DNA of 64,000 nt from Pseudarthrobacter oxydans (GTDB lineage: Bacteria > Actinomycetota > Actinomycetes > Actinomycetales > Micrococcaceae), in the NCBI RefSeq assembly GCF_030812335.1, contig NZ_JAUSSN010000009.1, positions 182,337 to 246,336 of the forward strand. The letters are read 5' to 3'. A program made the translations under genes and the position numbers. Position 1 is the first letter of the stretch. The number at the start of each line of letters is the position of its first letter. Below, piece by piece: positions 62,385 to 64,000 of this stretch. Below the pieces are notes generated by a model. It did not search any database and was not told the origin of the DNA. It saw only the letters and a program-made list of their open reading frames with translations.

Positions 62385-63547
62385 CCGACGCAAACCAGCC
62401 GAACCTCACGAACCCGCGTATCCGTGAACTGTGCGGGACTATGGAGGTGCACCGCCGGCTACTGAACGAGAGCATCACTTATCAGGAACGTCGTGCCCTC
62501 ATCGATAACCGTGCCCTGGCGTACGAGCACGAGACCCGCGGCATCGCGCGCAGGGGCGTACTCATCATCCCGGTCGTGGTTCATGTGGTGCATAATCCAG
62601 CTGATCCTTCCCAGGACATCAGCGTGACGCAGATCCAAAACCAGATTGATATCCTCAACCAGGATTTCCGCGCCAGCAACCCCGATGTGACACAGGTGCC
62701 GGCCGTGTGGACGGACCGGGTGGCAGACTGCAACATTGAGTTCCAGCTTGCGTCTCAGGACCCGGACGGTAATCCGACCGAAGGGATCACCCGGACGCCG
62801 TCGACCTTGCAGTTCTTCACGACTGAGCTCGACGACGTCAAGTCGAGTGCGACTGGCGGGGCAGACCCATGGCCCAGCGACGACTACCTCAACGTCTGGG
62901 TGTGCAATGAACTGAGGGACGCGATCGGTCGGGTGATCCTCGGATATGCGCAGTTCCCTGGCGGTCCTCCCACCACCGACGGTGTGGTCATCGCGAACTT
63001 CTGCTTCGGCACGGGTGGCACGGCACAGCCGCCCTTTGATCTCGGCCGGACCGCGACACACGAGATCGGCCACTGGCTGGACCTGCGGCACATTTGGGGC
63101 GACGACCGCGGCTCATGCAGCGGAAGCGACCTGGTCGATGACACGCCCAACCAGGCCGACGCCACCTTCAACAATCCCCCGTTCCCGCAAATCAGTTGCA
63201 ACAATGGGCCCAACGGCAACATGTTTATGAACTACATGGACTACACGGATGACGCCGCCATGTTTATGTTCACTCACGGCCAGTCAAGGCGGATGGACGC
63301 TTGCCTGGAGGGTGCCCGGGCTTCGTTCCTGGCCGCGCCGGCGTTCGCGTTGCCTGCCGCCCAGCCCACACCCACCGTGGCGACCCCTGGGGCAATCGCT
63401 CCCTCGCAGGCGCAGGGGGACGGTGAGATAGTCCGGCTTCGGCACGAAGTCGAGCGGCTGCGCCGGGACTACCAACGGGCCGAGTCGATCCTGGATAGCA
63501 TCCGCGCGACACTGGACAGTGACGCCGCCATCCCATCCGGTGGATGA
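62381..63547 (+). CDS. M43-family (pappalysin-like) metalloprotease without signal peptide
   Basis: The 388-residue protein has the extended metzincin zinc site [11 protein letters not shown] (His227, Glu228, His231, His237) and a Met-turn in MNYMDY (Met286), as in M43 cytophagalysins. The Cys pair pattern ([23 protein letters not shown]) and [13 protein letters not shown] at the start of the catalytic domain also fit. M43 enzymes are normally secreted, yet here the N terminus ([20 protein letters not shown]) is polar and has no signal. A Pro/Ala-rich linker (about 320-345) leads to a C-terminal coiled coil ([20 protein letters not shown]). It is translationally coupled to the HAD-M28 gene (ATGA). 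Confidence 0.9.
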   Translation: MTDANQPNLTNPRIRELCGTMEVHRRLLNESITYQERRALIDNRALAYEHETRGIARRGVLIIPVVVHVVHNPADPSQDISVTQIQNQIDILNQDFRASNPDVTQVPAVWTDRVADCNIEFQLASQDPDGNPTEGITRTPSTLQFFTTELDDVKSSATGGADPWPSDDYLNVWVCNELRDAIGRVILGYAQFPGGPPTTDGVVIANFCFGTGGTAQPPFDLGRTATHEIGHWLDLRHIWGDDRGSCSGSDLVDDTPNQADATFNNPPFPQISCNNGPNGNMFMNYMDYTDDAAMFMFTHGQSRRMDACLEGARASFLAAPAFALPAAQPTPTVATPGAIAPSQAQGDGEIVRLRHEVERLRRDYQRAESILDSIRATLDSDAAIPSGG

Positions 63548-63583
63548 TGGGGTGATGACGACACCTAACTGGCGGGTGCAACT

Positions 63584-63904
63584 GTGAGTGGACCCCCAGC
63601 GGAGATTATTGGAATCTGGCTGCACTCCCACGAGGAAGATGCTGCCCCGACAATGGTGTTCCGCCCCCGCGACTACGCCTTCCGGCCCGCTCGCTGGCGG
63701 GACGCAATTGAGTTGCGGGCGGACGGTACGTGCGTCTGGCACGGCAGCGGCCCGGACGACCGCGGGCAGGCGGTTGAAGGTCACTGGGAGGACCTCGGGA
63801 ACGGGCGGGCGCAAATCACCTTCCCCACAGCCGAAGGGCAAACATCCCACCGCCGGATACAGACGTGGTCTGCTGACAAGCTCATTGTGGAGAAGGAAGG
63901 CTAG
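63584..63904 (+). CDS. Small beta-rich protein, third gene of the protease unit
   Basis: The 106-residue protein starts at GTG 63584 (weak GGCGGG upstream) 36 bases after the M43 gene. Alternating strands (EIIGIWLHSHEEDAAPTMVF, IELRADGTCVWHGSG, VEGHWEDLGNGRAQITFPT, KLIVEKE) look like a lipocalin-like or META-type small barrel. It could be an inhibitor or substrate adaptor for the two peptidases; this is inferred from position. No known family is recognised. Confidence 0.65.
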   Translation: MSGPPAEIIGIWLHSHEEDAAPTMVFRPRDYAFRPARWRDAIELRADGTCVWHGSGPDDRGQAVEGHWEDLGNGRAQITFPTAEGQTSHRRIQTWSADKLIVEKEG

Positions 63905-64000
63905 CTGTATTGCCCACGGACGTTGGTGACAGGCGGCGTGGTTCGGTGACAAAAAGAAGACCTCCGGGTGGAGTGGGGCTTGTCTAGAGTCCAGTTCCAC
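63905..64000. other. Window end, no gene recognised
   Basis: The last 96 bases hold no supported coding sequence on either strand. Confidence 0.4.

Overview
The window is high-GC DNA with dense, strongly Shine-Dalgarno-led genes and the gene content of a soil actinobacterium. It most resembles the Arthrobacter/Pseudarthrobacter group. It carries a 638-residue copper amine oxidase that matches, from memory, the Arthrobacter globiformis phenylethylamine oxidase in length and cofactor position, a mycothiol-dependent maleylpyruvate isomerase-like protein, a relic F420-dependent reductase, a stand-alone LigD-type polymerase and actinobacterial ben/cat genes. No rRNA, tRNA, CRISPR array or intact insertion sequence was recognised.

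Layout. 1-5.3 kb: end of an EamA exporter, small VOC and ABM-like proteins, an MFS exporter, a ferritin, an SRPBCC protein and a decayed release-factor-like (baeRF) gene. 5.6-8.2 kb: a GntP permease and a serine beta-lactamase-like hydrolase. 8.2-15.8 kb: an aromatic amine module (membrane protein, copper amine oxidase, TetR and AraC regulators, APC permease, aldehyde dehydrogenase) that should turn phenylethylamine or tyramine into the aryl acetate. 15.9-24.4 kb: a second APC permease, a 5'-3' exonuclease, relics of a GNAT and an F420 reductase, a P450, a LigD polymerase, a lipoprotein, an alpha/beta hydrolase and a DinB-fold enzyme. 24.7-38.6 kb: a complete benzoate to beta-ketoadipate enol-lactone route (benK, catR-catBC, LuxR-type regulator, benABCD, catA, benE). 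38.7-42.8 kb: a duplicated hydrolase fragment, SRPBCC, membrane proteins, DUF427 and DedA. 43.0-49.6 kb: a tetrose (erythrulose/threitol-type) operon. 49.7-57.1 kb: an aldolase relic, a Gfo/Idh oxidoreductase, a MetP/MetS-type amino acid importer, a chimeric hydrolase/MFS relic, a quinone oxidoreductase, a C39-like lipoprotein and a VOC protein. 57.1-60.5 kb: a partly lower-GC, decayed tract with a SARP-like regulator and two multiply frameshifted genes. 60.6-63.9 kb: a compact unit of a HAD-M28 peptidase fusion, a leaderless M43 metalloprotease and a small partner protein.

How the parts work together. Benzoate enters by BenK or BenE, is dihydroxylated by BenAB with electrons from BenC, rearomatised to catechol by BenD, cleaved by CatA and converted by CatB and CatC. 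BenC is unusual in carrying a GntR-type FCD ligand-binding domain at its C terminus. In the tetrose operon a kinase, a TIM-barrel isomerase and an RpiB-type isomerase are joined by an SDR dehydrogenase, an unexpected 3-hydroxyacyl-CoA dehydrogenase-family enzyme and an MFS importer. Small perfect palindromes lie upstream of its two transcription blocks.

The strongest candidates for something undescribed are the HAD-M28/M43 protease unit at the right end and the BenC-FCD fusion. A second theme is gene decay: at least eight relics, including a roughly 95 percent identical duplicated hydrolase fragment that now supplies the end of a neighbouring gene.
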